DNA of 33,309 nt from Alkaliphilus sp. NP8 (lineage in GTDB: Bacteria > Bacillota > Clostridia > Peptostreptococcales > Natronincolaceae), in contig JADWMM010000049.1 in NCBI GenBank assembly GCA_015978205.1, positions 1 through 33,309 on the forward strand. The letters are read 5' to 3'. The notes under the pieces were generated by a model. The model worked only from the letters and a program-made list of their open reading frames with translations. It was not told the DNA's origin and did not search any database. Position numbers and translations under genes: made by a program. Shown piece after piece: positions 9,462 to 17,876 of the stretch. The first letter of the stretch is position 1; each line of letters begins with the position of its first letter.

Positions 9462-10457
9462 TTAAATTTCCTCTTCTAAAATCTTTATGCTTAAATCAAT
9501 TGCATTAGATACATCACTTAATGATACCATTTCACAATTACTATGAATATACCTAGAAGGAAATGATAATACACCAGAAGGCACTCCACTTCTTGTTAAA
9601 TGAATTGCTCCAGAATCGGTTCCTCCAAATTCAAGTACTTCTAATTGATATGGAATTGAATGTTTTTTGGCACTTTCAATCATCAAATTCTTTACAGTAG
9701 GGTGACATAAAAGAGAGTTATCTTTTATTTTAACTGCAGGTCCATGACCTAATTTAATAGCCATAGGTCTAGCTTTAGGTGTATCTCCTGTAGCTGTAAC
9801 ATCAAAAGATATTGCAATATCTGGATGGATGGCATAACCTGCCGTTTTAGCACCTCTAGTTCCCACTTCTTCTTGTACAGTAAATACGAAATATATATCA
9901 TTTTTAGTGTTTTTTATAGACTTTAATATTTCTATCATTGCAAAACATCCTATACGATCATCTATCGCTGGAGAAATAATATTCTTACCATCTACAATTG
10001 GTTCACTATAATATACACATACATCTCCAATAGAAACTCTTTCTTCAGCTTCTGCCTTAGAGGAGGCTCCTATATCTATAAATAGTTTATCTAAAGTTAA
10101 ATCCTTTAAGCTATCTAATTTTTCGCAGCCTACTACACCAACTGTACCATTTTCAAATATAACTCTTTGAGAGTGTGTAACTACAGGAGATATTCCTCCT
10201 ACATTTGTAAATCTAATAAACCCTTTATCATCTATATATGTAACCATTAGTCCTATTTGGTCCATATGTCCTGCTAATAGAACTTTTTTACCTTCTCCTT
10301 TTTTTCTTACAATGAGATTTCCAAGAGCGTCATTATAAATTTCATCTGCATACCCTTTAACTTCTTCTTTGATCAACTTAGACACTCTAACTTCATTACC
10401 TGCAGGAGAATATGTAGATACTATTTTTTTAAATAAATCTATATTTAAATCTCTCAT
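9462..10457 (-). CDS. M42 family metallopeptidase (third of a tandem trio)
   Basis: This 331-residue protein is an M42 (glutamyl aminopeptidase/FrvX/TET-like) dinuclear metallo-aminopeptidase. The expected metal ligands and catalytic residues are visible: H64 and D66 in GHMDQIGLMV, D166/D167 in AIDDRIGC, E196/E197 in VQEEVGTRGA, D219 in SFDVTATGD and H305 in RYIHSNCE. M42 enzymes usually assemble into large tetrahedral particles that trim peptides in the cytoplasm. Its ATG shares one base with the stop of the gene before it (TAATG), which implies translational coupling. It is the last gene of the cheR-M42-M42-M42 run and is followed by a hairpin terminator. Confidence 0.93.
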   Translation of the reverse strand: MRDLNIDLFKKIVSTYSPAGNEVRVSKLIKEEVKGYADEIYNDALGNLIVRKKGEGKKVLLAGHMDQIGLMVTYIDDKGFIRFTNVGGISPVVTHSQRVIFENGTVGVVGCEKLDSLKDLTLDKLFIDIGASSKAEAEERVSIGDVCVYYSEPIVDGKNIISPAIDDRIGCFAMIEILKSIKNTKNDIYFVFTVQEEVGTRGAKTAGYAIHPDIAISFDVTATGDTPKARPMAIKLGHGPAVKIKDNSLLCHPTVKNLMIESAKKHSIPYQLEVLEFGGTDSGAIHLTRSGVPSGVLSFPSRYIHSNCEMVSLSDVSNAIDLSIKILEEEI

Positions 10458-11479
10458 TATAATAATCCCCTTTCGTTAATCCTATCAATAAATTTAATTA
10501 AAAGCTTTTTACAATTTTTATAATCATCTTTGCTCATTACAGATATAGGTGAATGTATATATCTACAAGGAACTGCTATAGATACACAAGGTGTACCTGC
10601 TTTTGCCGTATGGAATTTTCCAGCATCATTGCCACCAAAAGTTGATCGTCTATATTGCCAAGGGATTCTAGCTTCTGTAGCTGTTTCAACTAACATATCC
10701 ACAAACTTTCTATTATATATAGAGGTTCTATCCATAATAGATATAGCTGGTCCTTTATCTAATTCAGTTACTTGTAAATGAGGTTCAACTTTAATAATAT
10801 CAGAACACGTTGTACCTTCTAAAATAATAGCAAGATCTGAGTCTACTTGGTTAGCGGCAACTTCTGCACCTCTAAGACCAATTTCTTCTTGTACTGTAAA
10901 TATTCCTGTTATATCAATAGGTAAATCATTTTTTAAAAGCTCTATTAACATTGCACATCCAGCTCTATCATCTAATGCTTTAGCTTTAACTCTATTTTTA
11001 CCGAATTCAACATATTCACTGTAAAAACCTATGTAATCGCCTATATACACTAACTTTTCTGCTTCTTCTTTAGTCTTGCAGCCAATATCTATGTATAAAT
11101 CGTCTATGGATAGTGCTTTTTTTCTTTCATCAGGCTTTTGCATATGGACAGCCTTAGCTCCAATAACACCATTAATTTTATTCTTACCTACAATTACCTG
11201 TTTAGATACTAGTATTCTAGCATCCATACCTCCAATAGGAGCAAATTTAATCAGTCCACTATCGTCTATACCTTTTACCATAAGACCTACTTCATCCATA
11301 TGAGCTGCTACAGCAATTTTGGTATTATTTTTTTCACTTCTCTTGAAAGCAATTATATTTCCCATTGTATCAATCTTAATATCTTCTACATAATCTTTAA
11401 TTTCATTTATTATAATATTTCTAATTTCTTTTTCATTTCCAGAAACTGCCAATGCGTCAGTTAATTTTTTTAATAACAT
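10457..11479 (-). CDS. M42 family metallopeptidase (second of a tandem trio)
   Basis: This 340-residue M42 peptidase has H60 in AAHMDEVGLMV, D170/D171 in ALDDRAGC, E198/E199 in VQEEIGLRGA and H309 in RYIHSPIS. The ligand that is aspartate in both neighbours is glutamate here (E221 in IILEGTTC), a known variation within M42 that can track substrate preference. The ATG follows GGAGGAATTACT and overlaps the preceding gene by 10 bases; the stop overlaps the next start by one base. The three genes are clearly paralogous but well diverged, so the duplication is old. Exact substrate range cannot be inferred. Confidence 0.93.
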   Translation of the reverse strand: MLLKKLTDALAVSGNEKEIRNIIINEIKDYVEDIKIDTMGNIIAFKRSEKNNTKIAVAAHMDEVGLMVKGIDDSGLIKFAPIGGMDARILVSKQVIVGKNKINGVIGAKAVHMQKPDERKKALSIDDLYIDIGCKTKEEAEKLVYIGDYIGFYSEYVEFGKNRVKAKALDDRAGCAMLIELLKNDLPIDITGIFTVQEEIGLRGAEVAANQVDSDLAIILEGTTCSDIIKVEPHLQVTELDKGPAISIMDRTSIYNRKFVDMLVETATEARIPWQYRRSTFGGNDAGKFHTAKAGTPCVSIAVPCRYIHSPISVMSKDDYKNCKKLLIKFIDRINERGLL

Positions 11480-12522
11480 AGTAATTCCTCCATATCAATT
11501 TTATTTATACTTATAATAAAATTGGCAAGTAATTTTCCTGTTTTTTCAATATCAGATAAACTAATAGTTTCTACAGATGTATGCATATATCTTAGAGGAA
11601 TAGATAATACGCCTGTAGCAACACCTGCTCTGCTTACTTGCATTGGCCAAGCATCTGTACCTGATGGTCCAGGAGCTACTTCAATTTGATAATCTATATA
11701 TTCATTACTTGCAACTTCTTTAATTTTTTCGAATATATTTGGATGAATATTAGGTCCTACAGTAATAGCAGGGCCTTTTCCTATGTCAATAGTTTCATAT
11801 TGGCTTAATTCAGGAGTTTTTCCGAATCCAACATCCACAGCTATACCTATATCTGGATTAATAGAGTAAGCAGCTGTAGTAGCTCCTCTAGTTCCTACTT
11901 CTTCTTGTACAGTGATAACAAAATAAATATCAGCTTCATGATTAAAGTTTTCTAACTCTTTTAAACACATTAATAAGGAAACAACACCTGCTCTATCATC
12001 TAAAGCTTTTCCTGCAATCCAATCATTTTGAAGGTTTATCATATTTCTTTTAATTGTAATTACATCTCCTATTTTAACTTTAGACTCTAGTTCTTCTTTT
12101 GTGAATCCTGTATCTATAGCTAAATCTTCTATACTTAATGACTCTTTTCTTTCCTTCGCACTAGTTACATGGGGAGGTTTTATACCTATTAATCCGTAAA
12201 CATCTTCTTCACCATGAATAATAACTTCTTGACATAGAAGTGTTCTTTGGTCTACTCCTCCAATATTGGTAAATTGAATAAACCCTCTTTTATCGATATC
12301 TTTTACCATTAAACCAATTTCATCCATGTGTGCAGCTAACATAATTTTTTTATTATTAGCTCTGTTACCTTTTTTAACACTAATAATATTCCCTAAAGCA
12401 TCCTCAGTAACACTATCGCAATATCTTTCAAAATGTTTCTTTATTATTTGTGATACTTCTTTTTCATGTCCAGAAACACCAGAAGTTTCTGATATTTCTT
12501 TTAATACTGTTTTTATATTCAT
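11470..12522 (-). CDS. M42 family metallopeptidase (first of a tandem trio)
   Basis: This 350-residue M42 peptidase has H65 and D67 in AAHMDEIGLMV, D175/D176 in ALDDRAGV, E207/E208 in VQEEVGTRGA, D230 in IAVDVGFG and a C-terminal RYMHTSVE histidine. Translation starts at an ATG after GGGAGGAAAATTT. It follows cheR by 58 bases and its end overlaps the next M42 gene by 10 bases. In archaea, different M42 (TET) paralogues can co-assemble into mixed particles; co-translation of three divergent subunits here makes a hetero-oligomer worth considering, but that is inference. Confidence 0.93.
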   Translation of the reverse strand: MNIKTVLKEISETSGVSGHEKEVSQIIKKHFERYCDSVTEDALGNIISVKKGNRANNKKIMLAAHMDEIGLMVKDIDKRGFIQFTNIGGVDQRTLLCQEVIIHGEEDVYGLIGIKPPHVTSAKERKESLSIEDLAIDTGFTKEELESKVKIGDVITIKRNMINLQNDWIAGKALDDRAGVVSLLMCLKELENFNHEADIYFVITVQEEVGTRGATTAAYSINPDIGIAVDVGFGKTPELSQYETIDIGKGPAITVGPNIHPNIFEKIKEVASNEYIDYQIEVAPGPSGTDAWPMQVSRAGVATGVLSIPLRYMHTSVETISLSDIEKTGKLLANFIISINKIDMEELLCY

Positions 12523-12580
12523 AAATTTTCCTCCCTTCTAATTTTTATTTGAAAGTTCAATGATTAATTTAACATATTAA

Positions 12581-13357
12581 TTATTTATTATCCTTTTTAT
12601 AGAAAAATGTTTGAACAGGTGCTAAGTTATAACGGTTTGGTAAAATTATTTGTTCAGTACTACCTACGAATAAAACACCTTCATTATTCAATGAATCATG
12701 GAATTTCCTATACATGATATCTTTAGCTTCTTCAGTAAAATAAATCATTACATTTCTGCATAAAATTAAATCACATTGATTTGGATATTCATCTTCTAAA
12801 AGGTTAATTTTTTTGAATTTCACTCTTTCTTTAACTTTGTCTTTTATTTGATAGCTATTATTATATTTATCAAAAAAAGATTCTATAAATTCTTTAGGTA
12901 AGTTTTCAAGACTTTTAGCTGAATATATACCTAATTTAGCTTTATTCATTGCACCTTCATCTATATCTGTGGCTATTATAGAAATTTCATTAAGTGGAAA
13001 AATTTTTGAAAGTAGCATTACTAGTGAATAAGGTTCTTCTCCAGTAGAGCAAGCAGAACTCCAAACTTTTAATTTAGAATTATGTTTAATTAAATTTGGG
13101 ATTATCTTATCCTCTAAAACTTGCCATTGCTGTGGATTTCTATAAAATTCAGATACATTAATAGTTAAATAATTAATAAATTCATCTAATAATTTTTTAT
13201 CTTTATTTATTGCATCGAAATAAGAATCGTATGTTTTGAAATTATTACGTGCTATTAAAGACTCTATTCTACGTTTCATTTGTCTTTCTTTATAGCTATT
13301 TAAATTTATTCCAATTTTTTTATAAATTTTAGTTTTAAAGATTTCATAACCTTCCAT
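12581..13357 (-). CDS. cheR: CheR-type protein-glutamate O-methyltransferase
   Basis: CheR methylates glutamates on chemoreceptors using S-adenosylmethionine, setting adaptation in chemotaxis. The 258-residue protein has the N-terminal helical domain (about 1-70) and a SAM-binding domain with VWSSACSTGEEPYSLVML, the acidic loop IIATDIDEGAMNKA and the motif LCRNVMIYFTEEAKD. There is no fused TPR or receptor domain, so it is a simple CheR. The ATG follows a strong G-rich site (TTAGGGGGGCAATTTT). No other che gene is in the window, so it is separated from any chemotaxis operon; it lies between the S1 gene terminator and the M42 genes, with which it probably shares a transcript. Confidence 0.93.
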   Translation of the reverse strand: MEGYEIFKTKIYKKIGINLNSYKERQMKRRIESLIARNNFKTYDSYFDAINKDKKLLDEFINYLTINVSEFYRNPQQWQVLEDKIIPNLIKHNSKLKVWSSACSTGEEPYSLVMLLSKIFPLNEISIIATDIDEGAMNKAKLGIYSAKSLENLPKEFIESFFDKYNNSYQIKDKVKERVKFKKINLLEDEYPNQCDLILCRNVMIYFTEEAKDIMYRKFHDSLNNEGVLFVGSTEQIILPNRYNLAPVQTFFYKKDNK

Positions 13358-13435
13358 AAAATTGCCCCCCTAAATTAAAATAAAATGGACAATGTCTTTC
13401 TTAAAGTACATATTCATTTAATTTTATTATGTATT

Positions 13436-13472
13436 GTAAAAAATAAAGAGTCTTAGACTCTTTATTTTTTAC
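13436..13472 (-). terminator. Terminator whose stem contains the S1-gene stop codon
   Basis: A perfect 17-bp inverted repeat (13436-13452 and 13456-13472, GC core GAGTC/GACTC, TTA loop on the plus strand) ends the ispH-S1 transcript. The TAA stop at 13469-13471 lies inside the promoter-proximal arm. In minus-strand RNA the distal arm ends CTCTTTATTTTTTAC, supplying the U-tract. A ribosome at the stop codon would cover the stem, so termination may depend on translation. Confidence 0.85.
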
Positions 13473-14611
13473 TTTTCATTTTCTAGTACGTCTCCAATTG
13501 TTGTTTCATTATTATCATCAATATACTCTGTTTCTTCTACTTCAGAATTTTCATTTACTGCTGTCATGCTTAAACTAATACGTTTTTCTTCTGGTTTTAC
13601 ATCTAGTACCTTCACTTCTACTTTTTGTCCCACATGTAGTTCTTCAGATGGCTTTGCAATATGTTTTTCACTGATTTGTGAAATATGAACTAAACCATCT
13701 AAACCAAGCTCTAACTCAACAAAAGCACCAAAGTCTACTAATCTAACTACTTTTCCTTCAACAACATTTCCAACAGTATACTTTTCTGCTGCAGTTTCCC
13801 ATGGTTGTTGTTGAGTTTTTTTAAAACTTAAAGCTATCTTTTCTTTATCTTTATCAAAGTCTAATACTTCTACTTCAATAACATCTCCCACATTAACTAC
13901 TTCTGTTGGATGTTTTACTCTTCCCCATGATAACTCAGAGATGTGAACTAAACCATCAATACCACCGATATCTATAAATGCGCCAAAATCAGTAATACGT
14001 TTAACTTCACCTTTAATACGCATTCCTTTTTCTAATTTCGAAAACAACTCTGACTTTTTGTGTTTATTTTCTTCTTTTAGTACAATTTTTCTAGATAAAA
14101 CTACTTTGTTTTTTCTACGATCAAATTCAATCACTTTAGTACTAAAGTTTTTACCCACAAAATCCTTTAAATCATTAACAAAATGATCTGATAAGTGGCT
14201 TGCCGGAATGAAACATCTAATTCCTCTAGCTACAGCTATTACTCCACCTTTTACTGCTTCAACTACTTTAGTTTCGACTAGAGATTCTGTCTCTTTAATT
14301 TTTTCAATATCATCCCAACCTTTTGCCATATCTACTCTTTTTTTAGATAATAAAACATTACCCTCACCATCATCAAGATTTAAAACATAAACCTTAATTT
14401 CATCTCCTTCTTTAGCTACTTCATAAGGATCCACAGTTATGTCGTTTGAAATTTCTTCTTTTGGTATAATACCATCTGATTTATATCCTATGTTTACTGT
14501 AATTTCATTTTCTGTAACTCTAATTACTTTACCAGTAACAATTTCTCCTCTTCTTAATTTTACCATCGATTTTTCTATTTCTTCCATTAATTTTTGCATG
14601 TCATTACTCAT
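13469..14611 (-). CDS. Four-domain S1 RNA-binding protein (ribosomal protein S1 homologue)
   Basis: This 380-residue protein consists of four S1 (OB-fold) domains at about 15-80, 100-170, 190-260 and 275-345. Domains 3 and 4 are the most canonical (GEVKRITDFGAFIDIGGIDG and GKVVRLVDFGAFVELELGLD, each followed by LVHIS). It is the short S1 form of Firmicutes, with an acidic tail. In many Clostridia the S1 protein is fused to IspH; here a stop codon and 41 bases separate the two, so it is an unfused version of that pair. The ATG follows AGGAGGGCGTAAT. It probably binds mRNA at the ribosome, but a role equal to E. coli S1 is not proven for this group. Confidence 0.92.
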   Translation of the reverse strand: MSNDMQKLMEEIEKSMVKLRRGEIVTGKVIRVTENEITVNIGYKSDGIIPKEEISNDITVDPYEVAKEGDEIKVYVLNLDDGEGNVLLSKKRVDMAKGWDDIEKIKETESLVETKVVEAVKGGVIAVARGIRCFIPASHLSDHFVNDLKDFVGKNFSTKVIEFDRRKNKVVLSRKIVLKEENKHKKSELFSKLEKGMRIKGEVKRITDFGAFIDIGGIDGLVHISELSWGRVKHPTEVVNVGDVIEVEVLDFDKDKEKIALSFKKTQQQPWETAAEKYTVGNVVEGKVVRLVDFGAFVELELGLDGLVHISQISEKHIAKPSEELHVGQKVEVKVLDVKPEEKRISLSMTAVNENSEVEETEYIDDNNETTIGDVLENEK

Positions 14612-14652
14612 ATTACGCCCTCCTAAATTTAGTTGTTTATAAAAATTTATAG

Positions 14653-15489
14653 TTATAAATTTTTCAATTCATTTATAACTTCATCAATAATCCACTTTGG
14701 AGTGGATGCTCCTGCAGTTAAACCTACAGTTTCATATCTTTTTAATATATTAATCGGAAGTTCATGTGCAACTTCAATATGAAAAGTTGTATTTGGTTTT
14801 TCTTTTTTACAAATTTCAACAAGCTTTTGAGTATTAGAACTGTGGTATCCTCCTACTATTATCATAGCATCCACTTCTTTAGATAAGTTTTTAGCAGCTT
14901 GTTGTCGGTCTTTAGTTGCAGAACATATGGTATTAAATTTTACAACATCCTTAGCTTTTTTTTCTAACATTTCAGTAAGTTCAAGATATAAAGATACAGA
15001 CATTGTTGTCTGAACTACAATGCACATTTTGTCCATAAATGGCACTTTTTCAACATCATCCTTTGTTTTTACGATATATGACTCGTCATTACTCCATCCA
15101 TTAATACCTATTACTTCTGGATGATCTGGATTTCCTATAATGACAATATTATATCCTTTTTTCTTATATTCTTTAACTATATTTTGAATTTTTTTAACAA
15201 AGGGACAAGTAGCATCAATTAGATTTATATTTTTTTCATTAGCCTCATCATATGCTTTTTTAGAAACTCCATGAGATCTAATAATTACTGTGCCAGCATT
15301 TACTTCACTTAAATTATCAATGGCTTTAATATCATGATTTTCTAATCTATTTACAGCTTGCTTATTATGAATAATAGGTCCTAATGTATAAATTGTATTT
15401 TCATTATCCTTACCTTCAGAAAAAGCAGTATTTATAGCTTTTTCTACGCCAAAACAAAAACCAGAATGATCTGCTACAATAACTTTCAT
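14653..15489 (-). CDS. ispH: 4-hydroxy-3-methylbut-2-enyl diphosphate reductase IspH
   Basis: IspH is the iron-sulfur enzyme that makes IPP and DMAPP in the last step of the MEP isoprenoid pathway. All three cluster cysteines are present: C12 ([10 protein letters not shown]), C95 (DATCPFVKK) and C189 ([12 protein letters not shown]). Active-site residues H41, H73, H123 and E125 (DHPEVIG) are also in place. The 278-residue length is standard. Translation starts at an ATG after AGGAGGAAAGCT. DMAPP is the donor for MiaA encoded at 317-1252. A TTGACA lies upstream on the minus strand at 15621-15626 but without a clear -10 at normal spacing, so the promoter is unresolved. Confidence 0.97.
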   Translation of the reverse strand: MKVIVADHSGFCFGVEKAINTAFSEGKDNENTIYTLGPIIHNKQAVNRLENHDIKAIDNLSEVNAGTVIIRSHGVSKKAYDEANEKNINLIDATCPFVKKIQNIVKEYKKKGYNIVIIGNPDHPEVIGINGWSNDESYIVKTKDDVEKVPFMDKMCIVVQTTMSVSLYLELTEMLEKKAKDVVKFNTICSATKDRQQAAKNLSKEVDAMIIVGGYHSSNTQKLVEICKKEKPNTTFHIEVAHELPINILKRYETVGLTAGASTPKWIIDEVINELKNL

Positions 15490-15662
15490 AGCTTTCCTCC
15501 TATAGATCTTCTAAACTTAATTTAATAGTTAGCTACATAACTTTATTAAATTTCTACATAATATATAAAAATCCTTCTTTATTATCAGTATTTCCATTTT
15601 TTTTATAATAAATAGGAAAATGTCAACTTTTTTAAAATATAAATAAAGCTTAAATGAACTAA

Positions 15663-16247
15663 TTACTTGTCCATTAGCTCTCTAATATGATCTAGTACAT
15701 TTTGACTTATTTGTTGATATTCATCAATAGACATTTTTTTATTATAGTATTCAGTAAATTCTATAGGGTTATCTATTATTATTTTAATTTTTCTAAAAGG
15801 TTTATAGTCTCCTATAATAGCTATAGGCACTATTGGACTTTTAGACTTAATACCTATCATAGCAAGTCCAGGTTTAGCTTTTAGCATTTCACCAGTTTTA
15901 CTTCTGGTACCTTCTGGAAATATTCCTAAGGCATTTTCATTTTTTAAGATTTTTAGCGCAGATTTAATAGCACTAATATCAGCTCCACCCCTTCTTACAG
16001 GAAATACACCTAATCTTTTTAAAATAGCAGCCATAGGCTTGCTTGAAAATAATTCTTCCTTAGCCATGTAATTAATTTTTCTAGGTAAATAAGTTCCTAT
16101 TACAACTGGGTCTAAATTATTAAAATGATTTGAACAAACAATAGCTTTTCCCTCGTTAGGAATATTTTCTTTTCCTATAATTTCAATTTTATAAATTAAT
16201 GAAAGTAAAAATCTAACAGAAATTTTAACTACCTTATAGAATAACAC
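15663..16247 (-). CDS. plsC: 1-acyl-sn-glycerol-3-phosphate acyltransferase (PlsC family)
   Basis: PlsC makes phosphatidic acid by acylating lysophosphatidic acid at the membrane. The 194-residue protein has the HX4D catalytic motif (H41 and D46 in NHFNNLD), the glycerol-phosphate motif FPEGTRSKTGE near 110-120, and VPIAIIGDYK after it. A hydrophobic N-terminal segment (about 7-19) could anchor it. Translation begins at GTG; GGGGGA lies upstream within the last codons of cmk, whose stop codon ends two bases before this GTG, so the two are translationally coupled. The cmk-plsC order is typical of Clostridia. Confidence 0.94.
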   Translation of the reverse strand: MLFYKVVKISVRFLLSLIYKIEIIGKENIPNEGKAIVCSNHFNNLDPVVIGTYLPRKINYMAKEELFSSKPMAAILKRLGVFPVRRGGADISAIKSALKILKNENALGIFPEGTRSKTGEMLKAKPGLAMIGIKSKSPIVPIAIIGDYKPFRKIKIIIDNPIEFTEYYNKKMSIDEYQQISQNVLDHIRELMDK

Positions 16248-16248
16248 T

Positions 16249-16905
16249 TTATTTTTCCCCCTTTAGAAGAGATATTATTTTTTCTACAACCTCCTTTATA
16301 GATAATCCAGTTGTATCGATAATAATAGCGTCTTCTGCTTTTACTAATGGTGCGGCAGCTCTTTCGCTGTCAATTTTATCTCTATTTATAATATCATTTT
16401 TTATTTCATTTAAATCTACAACCGTACCTTTAGACTTAAGTTCTACATACCTTCTATAAGATCTTTCTTCTACAGATGCAGTTAAAAAAATTTTCATAGT
16501 AGCTTTGGGTAGTACATGAGTTCCTATATCTCTTCCATCCATTATAACATCTTGAGACGATGCAATTTTTCGTTGAATATCTACTAAAATTTTTCTAACT
16601 TCTGCAATCTGTGCTACATATGAAACATTTTTACTTACACTAATATCTCTAATTTCTTTGTTTATTATTTTATTATCTAGATAAATATTGTCTTGATAAA
16701 ATTTAATATCACTTTTTTTTGCTAAACAAATTATTTCATCTTTATTAAGAATATTAGCACCGCTAATTAACGCTTTATAAGTAAGTGCTCTGTACATAGC
16801 ACCAGTGTCTATATATGTTATATTTAATCGGTCTGCTATTTCTTTTGCTATTGTACTTTTACCTGCTCCAGCAGGTCCATCTATTGCAATTTGAATATAG
16901 CCCAT
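16249..16905 (-). CDS. cmk: Cytidylate kinase
   Basis: Cmk phosphorylates CMP and dCMP. The P-loop IAIDGPAGAGKSTIAKEIA is at residues 6-24, the substrate-binding YIDTGAMYRALTYKAL segment follows, and MDGRDIGTHVLP and RRYVELKSKG provide further nucleotide-binding and lid residues. I start it at the ATG at 16905 (218 residues), preceded by AAGGAGGTATTGC; an upstream ATG at 16938 would overlap the aroH stop and lacks such a site. It follows aroH by 42 bases, across a hairpin, and is coupled to plsC. Confidence 0.97.
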   Translation of the reverse strand: MGYIQIAIDGPAGAGKSTIAKEIADRLNITYIDTGAMYRALTYKALISGANILNKDEIICLAKKSDIKFYQDNIYLDNKIINKEIRDISVSKNVSYVAQIAEVRKILVDIQRKIASSQDVIMDGRDIGTHVLPKATMKIFLTASVEERSYRRYVELKSKGTVVDLNEIKNDIINRDKIDSERAAAPLVKAEDAIIIDTTGLSIKEVVEKIISLLKGEK

Positions 16906-16928
16906 GCAATACCTCCTTAGAATAGATT

Positions 16929-16950
16929 TAACCACCAATTATGGTGGTTA
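16929..16950 (-). promoter_or_regulatory. Hairpin over the aroH stop codon, upstream of cmk
   Basis: TAACCACCA (16929-16937) and TGGTGGTTA (16942-16950) form a 9-bp stem with an ATTA loop. The outer TAA of the minus-strand hairpin is the aroH stop codon. No U-tract follows; the next bases lead into the cmk ribosome binding site. It is therefore more likely a translational or RNA-stability element, or a partial attenuator, than a full terminator. Confidence 0.5.
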
Positions 16951-17316
16951 TTTAGAATAAAGATCAGGTCTTAATTTTTTAGCCTCTCTTAAATATATAT
17001 GTACCATATCTTTCTTTGTTTTATCAGTATAAATATATATTAATACTCTAATACATTTCCTTAAACTATTATCTATATTTTTTTCTTCGAAATTTAAGAT
17101 AGGAGTATTATTCCAATTAAAATGTTCTCGTAATACAATTGAAGGATATACTTGATCTAAGTCATTAGTCATAGTGAAATTAACACTAATAACATCATCT
17201 TCTTTTATTGAATTTAACTCTATGATTGTATTTAACATTTCGTATGTAGCATCTTTAATTTGTTTTGATGTATTTTCCTGTACTGTTATAGCTCCCCTAA
17301 TACCTCTTACCTGCAT
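16948..17316 (-). CDS. aroH: Chorismate mutase, AroH type
   Basis: This 122-residue protein is the trimeric AroH-type chorismate mutase, which turns chorismate into prephenate for tyrosine and phenylalanine synthesis. The N-terminus MQVRGIRGAITVQENT is close to the Bacillus subtilis enzyme, and the catalytic arginines (R7, and the arginine in KCIRVLI) and tyrosine (VHIYLREAKKLRPDL) are present. No DAHP synthase or prephenate dehydratase domain is fused. The ATG follows GAGGGATATAT. It is the first gene after a strong promoter and probably leads aroH-cmk-plsC. No other aromatic pathway gene is in the window. Confidence 0.93.
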   Translation of the reverse strand: MQVRGIRGAITVQENTSKQIKDATYEMLNTIIELNSIKEDDVISVNFTMTNDLDQVYPSIVLREHFNWNNTPILNFEEKNIDNSLRKCIRVLIYIYTDKTKKDMVHIYLREAKKLRPDLYSK

Positions 17317-17347
17317 ATATATCCCTCACTTTAATAGGCTTAAAGAA

Positions 17348-17376
17348 ATTATACCTTAATTTTCAATATTCCTCAA
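17348..17376 (-). promoter_or_regulatory. Sigma-A-type promoter for aroH-cmk-plsC
   Basis: On the minus strand TTGAGG (17371-17376), a 17-base spacer and a perfect TATAAT (17348-17353) lie 32 bases upstream of the aroH ATG. The -35 is only eight bases beyond the stop codon of the preceding membrane-protein gene. Confidence 0.75.
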
Positions 17377-17383
17377 GTGATAT

Positions 17384-17848
17384 CTACATTCTTATTACAG
17401 CTAAAGTCTCTATAGTTTTTTTTGTAATTATTTCTGATTTATTTAAATAATTAATTTTATATGAATTCATAGTATCTATTCTAACTCTAATATTATCATC
17501 ATACATAGAACCATTTATCTGAATAACATCTCCATCATTAACATTTATTATTAATTCATTGTTTTTAATAAATTTATATCTTAATTTTCCATTTACTAAT
17601 ACTTCTAACAATGGATATAATTTATCACTTTCTAAAGTTAGGGTTACACCTTTTTTAGCAGAAATTTTTTTTGTGAAATTATAATTATCTTTAACTAAAT
17701 AATCTTGTTCTAATATATTATTATTGTACACTCTTAATATATTAAATCCTATTAGAAATGTAATAATAATTATAGCTAGCAAAGATATATATTTTTCTAA
17801 TTTATCGTACACTTCTGTTTCAGACGAATATTTTAGTTTATGATTCAT
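17384..17848 (-). CDS. Single-pass membrane protein of unknown function
   Basis: I do not recognise this 154-residue protein. It has a short charged N-terminus (1-20), one strong membrane segment (about 21-40, LLAIIIITFLIGFNILRV) and an outer portion of roughly 110 residues with alternating hydrophobic residues, compatible with a beta-rich domain. The positive-inside rule suggests the C-terminal part faces outside. No cysteine pairs or catalytic motifs stand out. It follows the flavoprotein gene by 28 bases with AAAGGA upstream of its ATG, so the two are probably co-transcribed. It could support envelope or sporulation functions, but nothing in the sequence proves this. Confidence 0.75.
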   Translation of the reverse strand: MNHKLKYSSETEVYDKLEKYISLLAIIIITFLIGFNILRVYNNNILEQDYLVKDNYNFTKKISAKKGVTLTLESDKLYPLLEVLVNGKLRYKFIKNNELIINVNDGDVIQINGSMYDDNIRVRIDTMNSYKINYLNKSEIITKKTIETLAVIRM

Positions 17849-17876
17849 TCTTCACATTCCTTTAATATTTTATATC

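Noticed and set aside
14612-14652. Possible IspH-S1 fusion, as seen in many Clostridia
   Set aside because: IspH ends with a stop at 14653 and the S1 gene has its own ribosome binding site and ATG at 14611, so the two are separate proteins.
15601-15640. TTGACA at 15621-15626 as the ispH promoter
   Set aside because: No acceptable -10 hexamer occurs 16-18 bases downstream on the minus strand; the nearest TATAAA is only 13 bases away.
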